From NCBI GenBank assembly GCA_949130495.1, contig OX422223.1:77560751-77624750 (forward strand): a stretch of DNA of 64,000 bases. Direction: 5' to 3'. The translations under genes and the position numbers were made by a program. Each line of letters begins with the position of its first letter. Positions within the stretch are counted from its first letter, which is position 1. This DNA comes from Sambucus nigra. Taxonomy: Eukaryota; Streptophyta; Magnoliopsida; Dipsacales; Adoxaceae. Under the pieces are notes generated by a model, which did not search any database, was not told where the DNA came from, and saw only the letters and a program-made list of their open reading frames with translations. This document shows, one piece after another, positions 1 to 11,085 of the stretch.

Positions 1-641
1 GATTATTTAGCCGCAACCCCAATTGATCTCCCTTGGCACTACGGCTTGGGGGCTTATTGATAGTACAAATATGGCACCCTGCCGCGAATGTACTCAGGGC
101 GAGGCCAGAACTCACTCAGGGCGCGTCCAGAACTCACTCCGGGCGTGTCACTCTCTATCGTAGGCCGCGTCACCCCTTCAACGAGTATGGGGCACTCCAG
201 CTTACATCACTGCTTGCCTTACAGGCCACACCCCCTTTTTATCCACAACTGCCGCAAACTCGGTATACGCCACGTGCTCAGGGCATCTGACTCAAGAAAT
301 TTTTCCTCTTAAATAGAGGACCACACCTAGAAGGAGGGGGATCGATTCCACACACGCCTGAGGCACTACAACGCAGATTCTCTTTACATCACCCCAATAT
401 AAGCTTGGGAGGCCTAGAATCTTCATCACAGCCACCTCACGGGCTCGCCGAAATCTCCAATACTGTTATGTACTCTCCTTTATTCTAATACTTGTACGCC
501 TCTATAGGCATGATTATATTGTACAATGCAACGCACATAATGAGATCGGAGCAACACAGTGGATGTAGGCCTATTTTAGAGGCTGAACCACTCTATATCT
601 TGTCTTCTCCCTGTTTGCTTACTTTACTTGTTTAACACACA
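1..641 (+). mobile_element. Tat-type Ty3/gypsy 3' LTR (LTR-1) with preceding polypurine tract
   Basis: A polypurine tract (TTGGGGGCTT, 46-55) is followed at 58 by an LTR start of the form TGATAGTAC. The same PPT-to-LTR grammar recurs at 23650-23670. The U5 signature, a GTGGATGTAGGC block followed by GAACCAC, lies at 558-592, and the LTR seems to end in the TTTAACACACA stretch near 637-641. The internal region lies off the left edge, so this is read as the 3' LTR of a plus-strand element or a solo remnant. Tat-lineage assignment is inferred from the U5 signature and PPT. The exact 3' end is uncertain by a few bases. Small ORFs at 33-312 are chance frames in U3. Confidence 0.6.
92..148 (+). repeat. 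22-bp tandem repeat in U3 of LTR-1
   Basis: Two adjacent 22-base units (105-126 and 127-148) share CCAGAACTCACTC then GGGCG, with a partial third unit from 92. The array is CpG-rich inside AT-rich DNA and lies near the 5' end of the LTR, where plant LTRs commonly carry enhancer repeats. Confidence 0.75.
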
Positions 642-673
642 CATCACTCTTGACCAGCTGGTATGAGAACTCT

Positions 674-811
674 TTATGACCGATTTCTCGTATCATCACC
701 CTCTATCTCTCTAAAATTTCTAGAGGGAGGAACACACTCAATCTCTACCCACTCTGGAATATTAAAAAATTTCCTAAACTCAGACACTGACCTGTTACCG
801 ATCTTTGTCAT
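674..811 (-). pseudogene. N-terminal remnant of antisense Tat extra ORF (transposase_28-like)
   Basis: The minus strand from an ATG at 811 encodes 45 residues beginning MTKIGNRSVSEFRKFF, followed by NIPEWVEIE, and stops at 674. The pattern SEFRxxxNIPxWVxIE matches the start of the decayed antisense ORF at 23215 (LDEFRRERNIPDWVDLE). Both resemble the N-terminus of plant proteins annotated as putative gypsy-type transposon (Pfam Transposase_28), judged from memory. Geometry supports the call: the ATG lies about 370 bases upstream of the PPT of LTR-2, much as the copy at 23215 lies about 435 bases from its PPT. The rest of the protein is missing because LTR-1 sequence begins to the left. The ORF runs antisense to its host element. 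It is too short to be functional. Confidence 0.5.
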
Positions 812-1180
812 TGGAAAACCCTAAAAAACTACAAATTCAAAGAGAAAATATAAAGAGAAGGTACAGGAGACTTACAAGATGAAAGTTCGACTCGAACAAA
901 TGAAGAATCAAGATCTCAAATGACAAGGAAGCAATAAGAATGGAGACTGGGAGAAGAGAACGTGAATCGCTAGAGCTCACAGAAAATAGGAGAGTACTGG
1001 GAAGCTTGAAACGATGACTGTTCTGAATAAAACCTTTAAGTGTTACTAATCATAGTGCACAGACCACGAAACGGGTGCCGCCAGAATCAGTCCTCAAACT
1101 TTGGGAAGAGTTGCACGATGTACAAAGGAGCCATTGTGACAAATCATTAAATTTATTTAGCCCAAAGCATGGCCTAACAA
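812..1180. other. Non-coding spacer between antisense ORF remnant and LTR-2
   Basis: This is AT-rich sequence with no recognisable coding or structural feature. By analogy with 23216-23649 it is the promoter-proximal region of the antisense ORF just before the element's PPT. Confidence 0.4.
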
Positions 1181-1602
1181 ACTTAGGGGCAATTGTGGGT
1201 ACCCGAACTTAGAGTGATGGGCCTGGACGACTAGCCCAATTGTGGTGGCCCAAAGTCCAGACCTTTTATACCTTAACCGATTATGATTTAGTCTCTTCCC
1301 ATGTTCCCATTAAGAGAAGTCCTAGGAAGAGATGGAAAATGTGGGGGAGTCCAACACCCCCACTTACTGAAAGAAACGTGTATATAATAAACCCTAGGCC
1401 CGGGGCAAAGGACACATTGCATTTTCTGTAATCACTCTCCGAGATATGTAGAAATAATACTGACTGAACCACCGTGGACGTAGGCATATCTTTGCTGAAC
1501 CACATACATCCTTTGTTGTGTGATTGTCATTTTGCATTCCTTATTCTTGCTTGGTGATTGCGTTTCTCTTATCTATTTGTGTTGCATAATAATTGTCACC
1601 AA
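1181..1602 (+). mobile_element. Tat-type LTR-2, 3' end truncated at junction with element A
   Basis: A PPT-like ACTTAGGGGC (1181-1190) precedes an LTR start TGTGGGTACCC at 1194. A TATA-like box TATATAATAA lies at 1381. The U5 signature (GTGGACGTAGGC then GAACCAC) is at about 1472-1503. Sequence from about 1603 onward is homologous to 7970 onward, which belongs to element A, so the two mobile elements abut here. LTR-2 is short (about 410 bp). Confidence 0.55.
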
Positions 1603-3968
1603 AATAACATACTCATTTTATTTTTCATATCACAATTTAAGTCCGGATAAAGTCTCCCGGAATGAGAATGAATCCTTTTGTATTTATCTCTTTACACTTA
1701 TTAGAGATATATAATATCTTATTCTCATACACAAGTAATATACTATACACACAAGTATAATAACCATCCCAACGAGCTATAACTCGAGGATGCATTATCT
1801 CAAGGCTATAATCTTCTATGAATTACTCGCTTTATCCCAAGTTACCATATATCGGAATATTATTACACCGCCATGGTAATAAAATAAATCAAAACGTATG
1901 GGAAGGGGTCATAGTTCCTCCTCGAAAGTGAGACGAAACATACCCACCATGTCTCACCCCTAATAAAAATCACACAATACAAAAATGGACTCTATGACCT
2001 GGGGACAATACGCTCCTTGCTCCTCATGCCAGGGGCCTCACCCACGTCGCGCAACTTCCCATGATAGCATAGAGGGGGTATGCTTCACATAAATATATAT
2101 ATACCATTCACACATAGATATTTATACATATTTGTATTATATAATATATATACTGTAATAACATCGTATATATAATCGTCATCATTCCTCAAATATATAA
2201 ATGGTCACAATTGTCAGTCTCACATAATGATGACCAATAACCCCAAATTCCATCCTACTCACATTCTAGGATTTTCTCAATTATAATCGACCCATATTTA
2301 TTCTAACCGCATAAATATATCCATATACGCTTGCCGAATGATTTTCTCGAATGTCTCTTGTCCTAAAACATTAATTAAATCCATACCCCGGATCATACTC
2401 TAAATTAATCCGAGGTTTACTATCCTAAAATCATCATCTAGGAGTCCTAACATCCCATTTGGAAACTCCTATAATAATCTACAAAACCATAATTTAGGTC
2501 TCCCTAAACTTAAAAGGAGAAAACCTCAAAAATCTACCAGGACCGAATCGATTTGGCCTGTCCAAATCGATTCGCTGGCCACCTAATCGATTCGACCTGT
2601 CCAAATCGATTCGAAATGGTTCTACTTTCAAACTGTCTCTTATCGAATCGATTCGGCGAATCGATTCGTCTGGTCCAAAATCCCCAAATCTACTTAGGTT
2701 TTATATATATCCCAAAACCTCAAAACTCAATCCAATCTCCATTTAAATTATAACTCATATTTATTCCCATGAACCCAAGTTTTCATATCTCCTCAAGTCC
2801 TTTAGAGGTCCTAACACTCTATTTGGGAACCCCTAATATTTATCTCCAAATAATTCTAGCCTAAATTGCTGACTACAATTTCGATGTTGGACAACCTTAC
2901 GTAGAAAAATCATTACAAATAAAAACAAAATGAGAAGAATACGTGGCTGGCACCCACGCGACCGTATCAAAAAGATCTACAATTTTCATTTTTTGACCAA
3001 GAGCCGAATCGAGTCACCCTGGATGAATCCAAACCTCCATTATTCTCCATTTTTGTTGTTTGTAATCTCATCCAACAACTCCATAAACATCTAATTTATG
3101 TTTTACAACTAACACATCAATTACTTTGGGGTTATTAAACCATTTCTCTTAGATTTAAACCCTAAAACCATAAAACCTCAACTTATCATTTTAACCCATT
3201 TCAATCCATTTCTTCACTCCATTTACATGGATTTAACACTAGAAATCATTAAGAGTTTACATTCATCAATATGTAAACTAATATTCAAATTTTCCCAAAT
3301 TTATTTTAAGGGTTCTAACCCAAAATCATATAGTTTACCAAATATAATATGAGATTTATGCATAAAATGAAATAAAGCAAGTACACACTTGCCTGGAAGA
3401 TGAAATTCGACGACCACGAGTCGAATCCGGCGGAGTTTGGCTGGAATCCCCTATTTCTCTCTTCTTTTATGTTCTTCCTTCATTTCTCTCATTCTTTCTT
3501 CTTTCTTTCCTTCTTCTCCCATGCCTTATAAGGGAGAAATAAGGGGTTGTCTCTTATTAACCCAAAAATGGCTCGTTTACTCAATTACGAGTCCCTACTA
3601 GTCCAAAAATTTCCGAAACTCAATTACAACCCCCTATTACTCTATTCTGACTATCTCGGCCATTCCGAGACCAACCGCGCAATCGGAAGTTACATCCGAG
3701 TCACTTAACCGCAAGTCATTAATTCGACCCAATATAACTTAATGTGGTTTTACAATTAAAATATTATCCTTTGTCGCTTTACCCAACTGCGACATGCAAT
3801 TAAAATGGTCCAACTCATTTACTTAATCCCAAAAGTAAATATAACATACATAAAAAATGATTTAATCCTTGAAAACCTCCAAAAATTACTATTCATGATA
3901 ATTTCTTAAATTCCCAAATTACACTTAATTATTAAATTTATTTTCCCATAAAAGTGCGAGGTATTACA
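1603..3968 (-). repeat. Element A 3' LTR, partial
   Basis: This is a near-copy of about 7970-10380, starting TGTAATACCTC on the minus strand at 3968. It contains a TATA-like CTTATAAGG near 3525, a purine-rich leader block (sense strand) at 3440-3520, a perfect inverted repeat GCAAGT-ACAC-ACTTGC at 3377-3392, and a cluster of AATCGATT palindromes at 2544-2669. ORFs inside it, such as 2553-2753, are not supported as genes. Confidence 0.85.
2544..2669. repeat. Cluster of AATCGATT-core palindromes in element A LTR
   Basis: Six copies of a core reading (C)AATCGATT(C) or a close variant occur in 126 bases, several with symmetric flanks (CGAATCGATTCG twice in tandem at 2643-2668). The homologous cluster in the other LTR is at 8911-9030. 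Several matching positions there have lost symmetry. Confidence 0.8.
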
Positions 3969-3984
3969 TACTCCCCCCCTTACA
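3969..3984 (-). promoter_or_regulatory. Polypurine tract of element A
   Basis: On the minus strand this reads TGTAAGGGGGGGAGTA, directly abutting the 3' LTR start. It is the standard plus-strand primer site of plant gypsy elements (compare 59044-59062 in element E). Confidence 0.85.
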
Positions 3985-4689
3985 ACGAAATTTTACCCAT
4001 GAAATTTTGATACAACCGATATGACCAATACTAACCTAGGATTGTGAATCACTCCATACCTCAAAGTGGAATGGTACTAACCCATGTGGTTCTCAACCAT
4101 ACATTCCTTCAGTACTCACCTCTAACAAGGGTTATACTGTACTACTAACTTATCTATTTTTACATATGCTACTCTGATACCTCGATCGTAAGGTTGATTC
4201 TAATAACGTCGCGCTGCACCTAGTTCTTTTATAATCGTATCTAAAGGAACGGGCCTATACTAACACTCGACTATTCCCATTAGTCTCATCGCTTAGTTTT
4301 AGGTGTGCTACCTCTTATATACTGTGCTCCTTCTATTTTAGGCGATATATAAAACCAACTTACCACGGTGCCAATACACCTTTTAACCTATGCTTATTTG
4401 GACAACCATTGTAAACATCACACGCGTAATATTTTCTTCAAATGGGCATCATTTTTTCGGCCTGGCACTCATACATGTATATCCTCAATCACCTTCTCAA
4501 GATTGCATGCATCCTATAACTTATGGTTAAATCATAACTAACTTCTCACCTCGGTGATACTAATTCTACAGAATCTACTTCCTAATAATCCTAAGATCGA
4601 TGCGTATCCCTACCCACATGAAATAAATACTATCCTAACTTGTGTCCCCACTGCCTAAGATCTCTCTCAACTTCTGACATTTGCTCGGT

Positions 4690-4775
4690 TTCATGCGTGG
4701 GGCATCTTGCAAAGAGAAATCCATACAAGGAACCCTCCCGTTACACTACTCCCTCGCGTTGTCGGTCATCGAGAT
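4690..4775 (-). repeat. Hairpin module copy 1 (degenerate, element A interior)
   Basis: The plus strand shows CATGCGTGGGG, then AAATCC-ATACAAGGAACC and a GTTACACTACT tail, the same order as the LTR module at 7829. The central hairpin is largely lost. Confidence 0.65.
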
Positions 4776-5175
4776 ATAATGGTCAAAGGCACACCAGTGG
4801 GACGTCCTAAATATTACCTTGTTAACCTATAAACTTACCTCTAACACCATGTCTTTCCATGTTGTCAACATGGAAAGCCTAAATAATCGAGATGCCTACT
4901 CTCTTCAAATAGATTACAAACATCATACCTCCAAAATATGCCTTTTTATCTAGGCCTGGATATAAGCCTCCCATCGATTTCCTTTACCTTACCTCACCTA
5001 TATACTTGCGGCGAGAGAACAATTTCAGTGCTTCTCCATAGAACTTATATCTCTATAAACATACAATTATCAAACGACTCTCAGTCTATAGTGTTTTTCT
5101 CTACACTAAGTGACTTATCATCAAAACTAACATCCTCGCATTTTATAACATCTCTCCACTCCCGACGTCGTTAAG

Positions 5176-5260
5176 GTTCAAGCGTGGAGCGTCTCACGAG
5201 CAAAATCCAAACAAGGAACCCCTCCTATACACTACTACTTAACTTTGTCGTTCTTGGAGG
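5176..5260 (-). repeat. Hairpin module copy 2 (degenerate, element A interior)
   Basis: AGCGTGGAGCGTCTCACGAG is followed by AAATCCAAACAAGGAACCC and TATACACTACT. It has the same module order and orientation as in the LTR, with the stem only partly preserved. Confidence 0.65.
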
Positions 5261-7065
5261 TCCGTTAGTTCAAAATATACCACTGGAAAAAAAATTCCCA
5301 TTTCTCCTATCGACAAGGTGTGGTTAGAACTCCTACTTCTCTCCAGGAGTCACACACTAAGCGCTTGTACTCACACTAAGTCCTTGCGTAAACAACAACG
5401 AGCTTAAGCTCACAGCTCAACAATAAATCCTGCATACTTTTAATCATGTCTATAAGGTCACCACACAGTCAAATCATGATAATGAAACATCTGCTCACTG
5501 AAGTCCTATCTACCCGTAATAATAAAGGCGAACTCAACCAGTATCCAGGTGAGATATCGCAATAACAACCTGTTCCATCCTGGAATCGCAAATACGATAG
5601 TCTTACCGCCCCAGGCCTGCTATCACTTCGATAACACCATAATATTATTCTTACTATTGTACTATACTCTTATAACACATATAGAACGAGTAGTACAAAC
5701 CAGATACAAATTCAAAATAGAATTCCGCTACCGTGAAAATACATATATATATATATATAAACACTATATAATTTTATCGTTACCGCCAGTAAACTCGAAT
5801 CACACACAAATTCAAGGCTAACAAAATATTGTGACCCAAATCTAGTCACACAAAATATACATCTTGCATTCAAGGTAAAGCTCATAATAATAATAATAAC
5901 TTTGCTAATCTCTGTGACTTCTTTAAATGGTTCTCAAACATATTACACTTGCCTTAACCGAACTCAAGATTACTTTAATCAATGCGCCATCCGAGCGGCT
6001 TACTCTTGTCCTTTAATTCCTTCTCGGCAAGGACTAACTATGTGGTTATACATTCCACATTCCAACTTTCCCCATTTCTGGATACCCTAACCATATTGAG
6101 GTTATCAGTATCTCAAAATCTATAGCATTGATCCTGATGATTGCCTTCATCGTCTCCTTAACTTCTTTATCAAAGGAAACTCTACTAGTGGACTCATCAA
6201 CCCTGTTTCAATGAAATCCCCAGGTGAATGTCCACCAATGGGGTTCTATGATCCCAAATTCTTCATAAGTGTTAGTAACACTTTCTAGTGAGCATATCAT
6301 TCTTCTGAAGGACTCTCTCTTCGTTGAACCTACCTTACTTCGGTATAAGGTTCACTTCTCCACATCACTCATTATTCACTGTCGGCCTGTGACCGATCCT
6401 TATGTGAATAATTCAAAACTGCATTCTCTTTACTCCTGATAAACCAAAGGAACTAATTATTATATCAATCCATAAGATCCCTCCATTTTAAGTATTGCTC
6501 TTACGAGTGAAAAATTTTCCTCAATTTTTCAGATATGGTTATTTCCATACCTCACTTTACGTTAAAGCTTTCGAGCCTTCTACTTCCACTGAGTAATTCT
6601 ACAATTACTTTGCACAACTCACTTCAACGTATGATCCTTCATAAAAAACTTTATTCCCAATTTACTTCACTGGGTAATCTAACTTTAGCACCACTCTCTA
6701 TAACAGTGATACTGGAATGATTATAACTACTATACTCTAGTAGTCATTGTAGCAATCCTAAATAGCAACACAAAAAGGGGAGTGACCTTTACTGCGGTAC
6801 CCAACCCCAACTATAACTTATAACTCTAACTAAGATCCACCTCATGCTTCCCTCATCGCGGACTTCCAATGGTCGTCCTTCATCGATCAATGCACGAGTC
6901 TCGAACGAGCGCACAAAAGATTTACTATAATCTTACATAATGGCAGGAAAATGAAATCTCACAAGAGTAATCAACGATCCTAATCCTAAGGCTCTATATC
7001 AAATTGAGAGCAACGCTAAAAGGGTAGTACGTCCAAACAAATTTCCAAGGACACTAGAACCTGAT

Positions 7066-7077
7066 GCTATGATACCA
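7066..7077 (-). promoter_or_regulatory. Primer-binding site of element A (initiator tRNA-Met type)
   Basis: The minus strand reads TGGTATCATAGC two bases after the LTR end. It differs from the canonical TGGTATCAGAGC by one base, complementary to the 3' end of initiator tRNA-Met. Confidence 0.85.
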
Positions 7078-7828
7078 TCTGTGACACCCCGCCTAATAAA
7101 AATATCGGGCGATCACTCCTGTACCAAATTAAAATAGGAGTCGCATATGGTTCATTCTTAGTATCTCTGCCGAAAACCAAATTAATTACTAATAACCTAT
7201 TATGTTGGTGTCAATTTATTTAACTAATCTTTTAAACAAATTAATCAATAAAACATTCACACAGTTTATGAATAAATGAAACTGAGATGAAATAAGAATA
7301 ATCGAACACTCGGTTTAACAATATACAACCAAATCGAATCCTCATAAAAGGTGGTAAAAGAATAAATAAAAGCAGTTAGGTGATTAGCCCGAATGTTTAT
7401 ATAGTATCTCTTATCTAGATTACAAGGATAGAAGTGTCTACAGTAAACTTGCATGCATCCACAGCTGCTGCAGCAGACGTCTGACTCGAAGGAATCATCA
7501 TCCAGGCATCCCTGTGTCTGGACACCTATATATATATATAGGAAAAGAGAGGAGAAATAGATATACAGGTCAGAGCTCGATTTTTGATAACAAATGCATA
7601 TATACTTTATTTATGAAAAATATGTTTTATCTCATATTTGAATTGGTATCACACTCCCATAGGATACCCCTCACCTCTCTTATAAAAGTGCACACCTAGC
7701 ACATATCTCCTACATAATCCTAGTTAAGCTACCCTACCTACCTAATCCGTTTCATCAAAACTCTAAAAATCCTAATTTACCTGAGTACTAAGGGCTAAAT
7801 TTCTCCCCAGTCCCAACACTGTGCCATG

Positions 7829-7915
7829 TTCATGCGTGGGGTGTCTCGCGAAGCGAAATCCTAACAAGGAACCCCCTCGATACACTACTACTTGGTAATG
7901 TCGATCGTCGAGATC
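7829..7915 (-). repeat. Hairpin module copy 3 (element A LTR)
   Basis: Sense strand order: GACGATCGAC, TAGTGTATCG, GGGGGTTCCTTGTTAGGA, TTTCGC-TTC-GCGAGA, CACCCCACGCATGAA. The stem TCGC/GCGA closes on a 3-base loop. The module sits about 750-835 bases before the end of the LTR. Confidence 0.8.
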
Positions 7916-8910
7916 CATTAGGACCTCAGTACATAACTTATATATATATACCCATATAAATACATATACATAACATACTCATTTTATTTTTCATATCACA
8001 TTTTAAGTGCGAATAAAGTCTCCCTGAATGAGAATAAATCCTTTTTCATTTATCTCTTTACACTTATTATAGATATATAATATCTTGTTATCGTACACAA
8101 GTAATATACTATACACACAAGTATAATAACCATGCCAACAAGCTATAACTCGAGGATGCAGTCTCTCAATGCTATCATCTTCCAGGAACTACTCACTTTA
8201 TCCCAGGTTACCATATATCGGACTATTATCACACCGCCATGGTAATAAAATAAATCAAAACGTGTGGGAAGGGATCATAGTTCCTCCCCGAAAGTGATAC
8301 AAAACATACCCACCACGTCTCACCGCTAATAAAAATCACACAATATAAAAATGGACGCTATGACCTGGGGATTATAGGCTCCCTGTTCCTCAAGCCAAGG
8401 GCCTCACCTAGATCGCGCAACTTCCCATGATGTCATAGAGGGGATATGATTCACATAAATATATATATACCATTCACACATAGATATATATACATATTTG
8501 TATTATATAATATATATATTGTAATCACATCGTATATATAATCGACATCATTCCTCAAATATATAAATGGCCACAGTTGTCAATCTCACATAATGATGAC
8601 CAATAACCCCAAATTTCATCCTAATCACATTCTAGGATTTTCTCGATTATAATCGGCCCATATTTATTCTAACCGCATAAATATATCCATACACACTTGT
8701 CGAATGATTTTCTCGAATGTCTCTTGTCCCAAAACATTAATTAAATTCATACCCCAGATCATACTCTAAATTAATCTGAGGTTTACTAATCCTCAAATCA
8801 TCATCTTGGAGTCCTAACATCCCATTTAGAAACTCCTATAATAATCTCTAAAACCATAATTTAAGTCTCCCTAAACTTAAAAGGAGAAAACCTCAAAAAT
8901 CTTCCAGGAC

Positions 8911-9030
8911 AGAATCGATTTAGCTTGTCCGAATCGATTCGCTGGCCACCGAATCGATTCTGCCTGTCCGAATCACTTCGAAATGGTTCTATTTTCAAAC
9001 TATCTCTTATCGAATCGAATTGGCTGGTCC
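8911..9030. repeat. AATCGATT palindrome cluster, element A 5' LTR
   Basis: This is the homologue of 2544-2669. GAATCGATTC cores recur at 8911, 8931 and 8951, with two decayed copies (near 8970 and 9011). Confidence 0.75.
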
Positions 9031-10637
9031 AAAATCACCAAATCTTCTTAGGTTTTATATATATCCCAAAACTCCAAAACTCAATCAAATCTCCATTTAA
9101 ATTATAACTCGGATTTATTCCTACGAACCCAAGTTTTCATATCTCCTCAAGTACTTTAGAGGTCCTAACACTATATTTGGGAACCCTAAATATTTATCTC
9201 CAAATAATTCTAGCCTTAATTTCTGACTAACGATTTCGATCTTAGACAGCCTTCCGTAGAAAAATCATTATAAATCCAAAAAAAATCATAAAAATATGCG
9301 GTCGGCCCCCAAGCAACCGTATCGAAAAGATCTACAATTTTTATTTTGACCAAGAGCTGAATCGATTCGCCCTGACTGAATTGATTGGGAAAGGACGCTA
9401 GTCACTATTCACCTTCTTCTCCAAAAATCCAAACCTCAATTATTCTCCATTTTTGCTGTTTCTAATCTCATCCAACAACTCCATAAACATCTAATCTATG
9501 TTTTACAACTAACACATCAATTAATTTGGGGTATTAAACCATTTCTCTTAGATTTGAACCCTAAAATCCTCAAAACATCAACTTATCATTTTAACCCATT
9601 TCAATCCATTTCTTCACTTCATTTACATGGATTTAACACTAGAAATCATTAAGAGTTTACAATCATCAATATGTAAACTGATATTCAAATTTTCCCAAAC
9701 TTATTTTAAGGGTTATAACCCAAAATCATATAGTTTACCAAATATAATATGAGATTTATGCATAAAATGAAATAAAGCAAGTACACACTTGCCTGGAGGA
9801 TGAAATCCGACGACCTCGAGTCGAATCCGGGGGAGTTTGGCTGGAATCCCCCATTTCTCTCTTATTTTCCCTTCTTCCTTCCTTTCTCTCTTTCTTTCTT
9901 CTTTATTTATTTATTTTTTTCTTTCTTCTCCCGTGCCTTATAAGGGAGAAATAAGGGTTTGTTCCTTATTAACCCAAAAATGACTCGTTTACTCAATTAC
10001 GAGTCCCTACTAGTTGAAAAATTATAGAAACTCAATTACAACCCCCTGATACACTATTCTGACTATCTTGACCATTCTGAGACCAACTGCGCAATCGAAA
10101 TTTAGATCCGACTCACTTAACCGCAAGTCACTAATTCGACCCAACACAACTTAATGCAGTTTTACAATTAAAATATTATCCTTTGTCGCTTTACCCAACT
10201 GCGATATGTAATTAAAATGGTCCAACTTATTTACTTAATCCCAGAAGTAAATATAACATACATAAAAAATTATTTAGTCCTTGAAAACCTCAAAAAATTA
10301 CTATTCACGATAATTTCTTAAGTTCCCAAATTGCACTTAATTATTAAATTTATTTTCCCATAAAAGTGTGGGGTATTACAATATATAATTATATTTAGAC
10401 CAAATGATCATATATATATATATATGAGAGGGGGGGTGTTTTACTGTTCCAAAAAATCAACGGTTGAGAATGAATATTTTGGGGCGATCTAAGGGTCTGA
10501 GATTGTTCCACGTAGGATTATACCCATTGTGATGTGGAAAATGAAGAAAAAAAGGGTTCACCCTCAACACACACCCCGTCTTCCTCTTCATCTCGTTCTC
10601 TCTAGACACAAAAAAAACCTAGCCTAACTTTCAGCAG

Positions 10638-10991
10638 TTGGCGCCCCTCCCCCCGCTGCCTCCTCCCTCTCATGCTACTCCCTTTCTTCCCCATCTGCTC
10701 CTACCTGCCCCTTCCCCCCTCACCCCGCTGCCCCTGACATTCTGCTTCTGTCGCCCCATCCCCCCCCCCCCACCCTGCTGCCTCCCACCTGCCCCGCTAT
10801 CCCCTGATTTCCCCCTCCGCTCCTACCCGCCTCTCTCCCCTCCCCCTCTCACTCATGCTCCACGCCCCTGTCGCCCCCACCCCTGCTCCCGCCCCTGCCC
10901 CTGTCGCCCACGCCCCTGTTCCCTCCCCCGCCCTCGCTCATTCCTAGGTACCTCCACATCCTCATTCTCCACATACCTCATTCGTAGGTAG
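10638..10991 (+). CDS. Proline-rich ORF in Helitron-1 (C-rich low complexity; probably not a gene)
   Basis: An open frame of 117 codons begins MAPLPPLPPPSHATPF and is dominated by Pro, Leu, Ser and Cys, reflecting a C-rich tract (about 10640-10940) that contrasts sharply with the AT-rich surroundings. It ends next to GGTAGGGC, which could be a splice donor context (TAG/GTAGG near 10985). It could be a piece of a captured exon of a proline-rich protein, or simple-sequence expansion. No domain, signal peptide or membrane segment is recognisable. Low confidence that it is translated. Confidence 0.2.
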   Translation: MAPLPPLPPPSHATPFLPHLLLPAPSPLTPLPLTFCFCRPIPPPPPCCLPPAPLSPDFPLRSYPPLSPPPLTHAPRPCRPHPCSRPCPCRPRPCSLPRPRSFLGTSTSSFSTYLIRR

Positions 10992-11085
10992 GGCTTTTTT
11001 GTTTTGGCTTTTTTTTGTTTCAAATTTTGGGATTTATTTTAATTTTATGATATAATTTTTTTTATCCATCTAATATGTTTTATGT

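Larger units (their letters stand above)
3985..7065 (-). other. Element A interior, no coding capacity recognised
   Basis: About 3.1 kb without any recognisable retroelement protein on either strand. Short ORFs (4938-5174, 5549-5821, 5902-6090, 6535-6720) show no domain pattern. The 180 bases nearest the PBS (6900-7065) match the leader of element D (63337-63520), confirming family identity. Two degenerate copies of the LTR hairpin module lie at 4690-4775 and 5176-5260, outside any LTR. Confidence 0.6.
1603..10380 (-). mobile_element. Element A: long-LTR Ty3/gypsy element, non-autonomous, 3' LTR truncated
   Basis: Two long direct repeats (1603-3968 and 7080-10380) flank an interior of 3.1 kb. 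Reading on the minus strand, the complete LTR starts TGTAATACCCC at 10380 and ends GGGTGTCACA at 7080. It is followed by a primer-binding site for initiator tRNA-Met, and the interior ends in a G-rich PPT just before the second LTR. I found no gag, protease, RT or integrase reading frame in the interior, so the element must rely on proteins made elsewhere. The last ~890 bp of the 3' LTR are missing, replaced by LTR-2. Element D (59712-64000) shares its LTR 3' end and leader and is the same family in the opposite orientation. Confidence 0.85.
7080..10380 (-). repeat. Element A 5' LTR, complete (3.3 kb)
   Basis: Termini are TGTAATACCCC at 10380 and GGTGTCACA at 7080 on the minus strand. Sense-strand order from the start: purine-rich leader block (9850-9935), inverted repeat GCAAGT/ACTTGC (9777-9792), palindrome cluster (8911-9030), hairpin module (7829-7915), and a block near 7270-7520 shared with element D at 62880-63160. 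A 62-residue frame at 7266-7454 parallels one in D at 62884-63165 but is best explained by nucleotide homology. Confidence 0.88.
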
